From contig CALWIW010000010.1 of NCBI GenBank assembly GCA_944380855.1, positions 1 through 54,232 on the forward strand: a stretch of DNA of 54,232 nt, read 5' to 3'. A program made the position numbers and the translations under genes. The notes beneath the pieces are model-generated. The model worked only from the letters and a program-made list of their open reading frames with translations, was not told the DNA's origin and did not search any database. This stretch comes from an uncultured Clostridia bacterium (lineage in GTDB: Bacteria; Bacillota; Clostridia; Oscillospirales; Acutalibacteraceae). Positions 53,398 to 54,232 of this stretch are shown piece by piece. Position 1 is the stretch's first letter. The number at the start of each line of letters is the position of its first letter.

Positions 53398-54174
53398 ATG
53401 AAGAAACAAAAAATATTATCTCTTTTAGCGGTACTGATTCTTACTTTTCTTTTGGTTTTTTCAGGCTGTTCGTCAGATGAAAAACAGCCTGTTTCAGATA
53501 CAACCTCAGTGTCGGAAAGCACCGAAAAAGAAACAAAATCTACGGATACTTTAAAGGAAACTACAGAGGAAAGTTCTTCACTAAGCCAAGGAACTGAAGA
53601 AAAAGAAACAGAGGGTAAGGAAAATTCCTCAAATAATCAAATTTACGGAAATGACAGCGGTAATGTTAAACCGTCGGAAAATCAACAGACCACAGAACCT
53701 GCGGTTACTCAGCCGTCAACTCAGCCCGTTACGGAAAAACCGACTGAGCCTGCAACCGAACCTCAGGCAAAGGTTTGTACCATTAATATAAGCTGTGCAA
53801 CTGTGCTTAATAATATGGATAAGCTGAAAGAGGAGAAAAAAGGAATTGTTCCTCCCGGCGGTATTATTCTAAGCGGCTATCAGGTAGAGATAAAGGACGG
53901 AGATACGGCGTATGACGTACTTGTGAGGGCTTGTCAGGAAAACAGGATACACATGGACGCTGATTTTACGCCGGCTTACGGTTCGGCTTATATAAAAGGT
54001 ATAGGCAACATTTATGAAAGGGATTGCGGAAGACTTTCCGGCTGGACTTACTGCGTAAACGGAAAATTCCCCGGCATGGGGTGCAGTTCCTATGATGTCC
54101 ACGAGGGCGATACGGTGGAATTTCTCTACACCTGTGATTTGGGGGCAGATGTGGGAAATTCTTACGGCGGATAA
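53398..54174 (+). CDS. DUF4430 lipoprotein, transcobalamin-beta-like
   Basis: Surface lipoprotein of 258 aa. Signal peptide with lipobox VFSGC (Cys 23), a long Ser/Thr/Glu/Pro-rich spacer (about 25-120), then a DUF4430 domain (124-258). The domain has GDTAYDVLVRACQENRI, AYIKGIGNIYERDCGR, LSGWTYCVNGKFPGMGCSSY and GDTVEFLYTCDLG. The DUF4430 fold matches the C-terminal beta domain of intrinsic factor/transcobalamin. Cotranscribed 24 bp behind the toroid-dockerin protein under a cobalamin riboswitch. ATG start; a start-near GAAAGACAG serves as weak binding site. A role with other ligands cannot be excluded. Confidence 0.85.
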   Translation: MKKQKILSLLAVLILTFLLVFSGCSSDEKQPVSDTTSVSESTEKETKSTDTLKETTEESSSLSQGTEEKETEGKENSSNNQIYGNDSGNVKPSENQQTTEPAVTQPSTQPVTEKPTEPATEPQAKVCTINISCATVLNNMDKLKEEKKGIVPPGGIILSGYQVEIKDGDTAYDVLVRACQENRIHMDADFTPAYGSAYIKGIGNIYERDCGRLSGWTYCVNGKFPGMGCSSYDVHEGDTVEFLYTCDLGADVGNSYGG

Positions 54175-54212
54175 ATATTAATTATTTTTTAACTGAAAAG
54201 GGGTGACACGAA

Positions 54213-54232
54213 ATGTATAATGAATTTACAAA
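54213..54232 (+). CDS. Start of a further gene, cut by the window end
   Basis: ATG at 54213 follows AAAAGGGGTGA at normal distance. Only MYNEFT is visible, too little to name it. It is likely the third gene of the cobalamin-riboswitch operon; a transport component would fit. Confidence 0.5.

Overview
The window looks like chromosomal DNA of an anaerobic gut-type Firmicute of class Clostridia, probably Oscillospiraceae/Ruminococcaceae (inference). The grounds are AT-rich Gram-positive gene style with strong purine-rich ribosome binding sites, sigma-A promoters with 17-bp spacers, a cohesin protein, three dockerin proteins, a SigI/RsgI pair and two Firmicute-type riboswitches. No complete tRNA or rRNA gene, insertion sequence, prophage or CRISPR array was found.

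Layout. 1-240 holds two tandem 5' halves of tRNA-Arg(CCU), each cut at the anticodon loop and joined to the same 32-bp sequence. 546-5250 is a sugar phosphotransferase cluster (IIA, enzyme I, HPr, IICB); its HPr has Arg in place of the regulatory Ser46. 5401-6982 carries a NifX/NifB-type cofactor protein and a membrane-anchored single-cohesin protein. 7211-10222 (minus) is a papain-family protease with a C-terminal dockerin, broken by one in-frame TAA. 10668-13973 (minus) is ilvB-ilvN-ilvC. 14092-19421 holds a NusG-II protein, a Gx-family membrane protein and a heterodimeric ABC exporter. 19433-22391 holds a family-4 uracil-DNA glycosylase, PduL and a leucine-rich-repeat dockerin protein. 22444-25864 (minus) holds an RlmI-like methyltransferase and a Ktr/Trk potassium system. 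26250-32598 holds secA, gltX and glnS. 33070-36520 holds a YbjQ-type protein, citrate synthase and a fluoride-riboswitch-controlled cation/proton antiporter. 36770-44799 holds malQ, pncC, rsmE-mtnN, cimA, sigI-rsgI and a PepSY lipoprotein. 44819-49859 holds YbaK, a sodium/solute symporter, a predicted pantothenate uptake and CoA cluster (ECF S component, coaX, coaBC). 49895-50973 is a divergent lipoprotein/XRE-regulator pair with two matching operators. 50990-54232 is a cobalamin-riboswitch operon.

How the genes work together. The most striking unit is the last one. A cobalamin riboswitch with a terminator precedes a secreted protein with two duplicated alpha/alpha-toroid domains plus a dockerin, and then a lipoprotein with a DUF4430 domain. 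Animal intrinsic factor and transcobalamin bind B12 between an alpha/alpha barrel and a DUF4430-like beta domain, so this operon looks like the same architecture split over two surface proteins (inference). The dockerin could dock the first protein onto a cell-surface cohesin such as the one at 5991-6872. The protease and the LRR protein carry dockerins of the same type. The SigI/RsgI pair is of the family that regulates cellulosome genes in other Clostridia.

A second item is a dispersed structured repeat in three intergenic loci (10344-10663, 29217-29422, 32608-32959). Its two stems carry compensatory base changes, which suggests selection on RNA or cruciform structure. All functional calls come from reading the sequence by eye; no database search was run.
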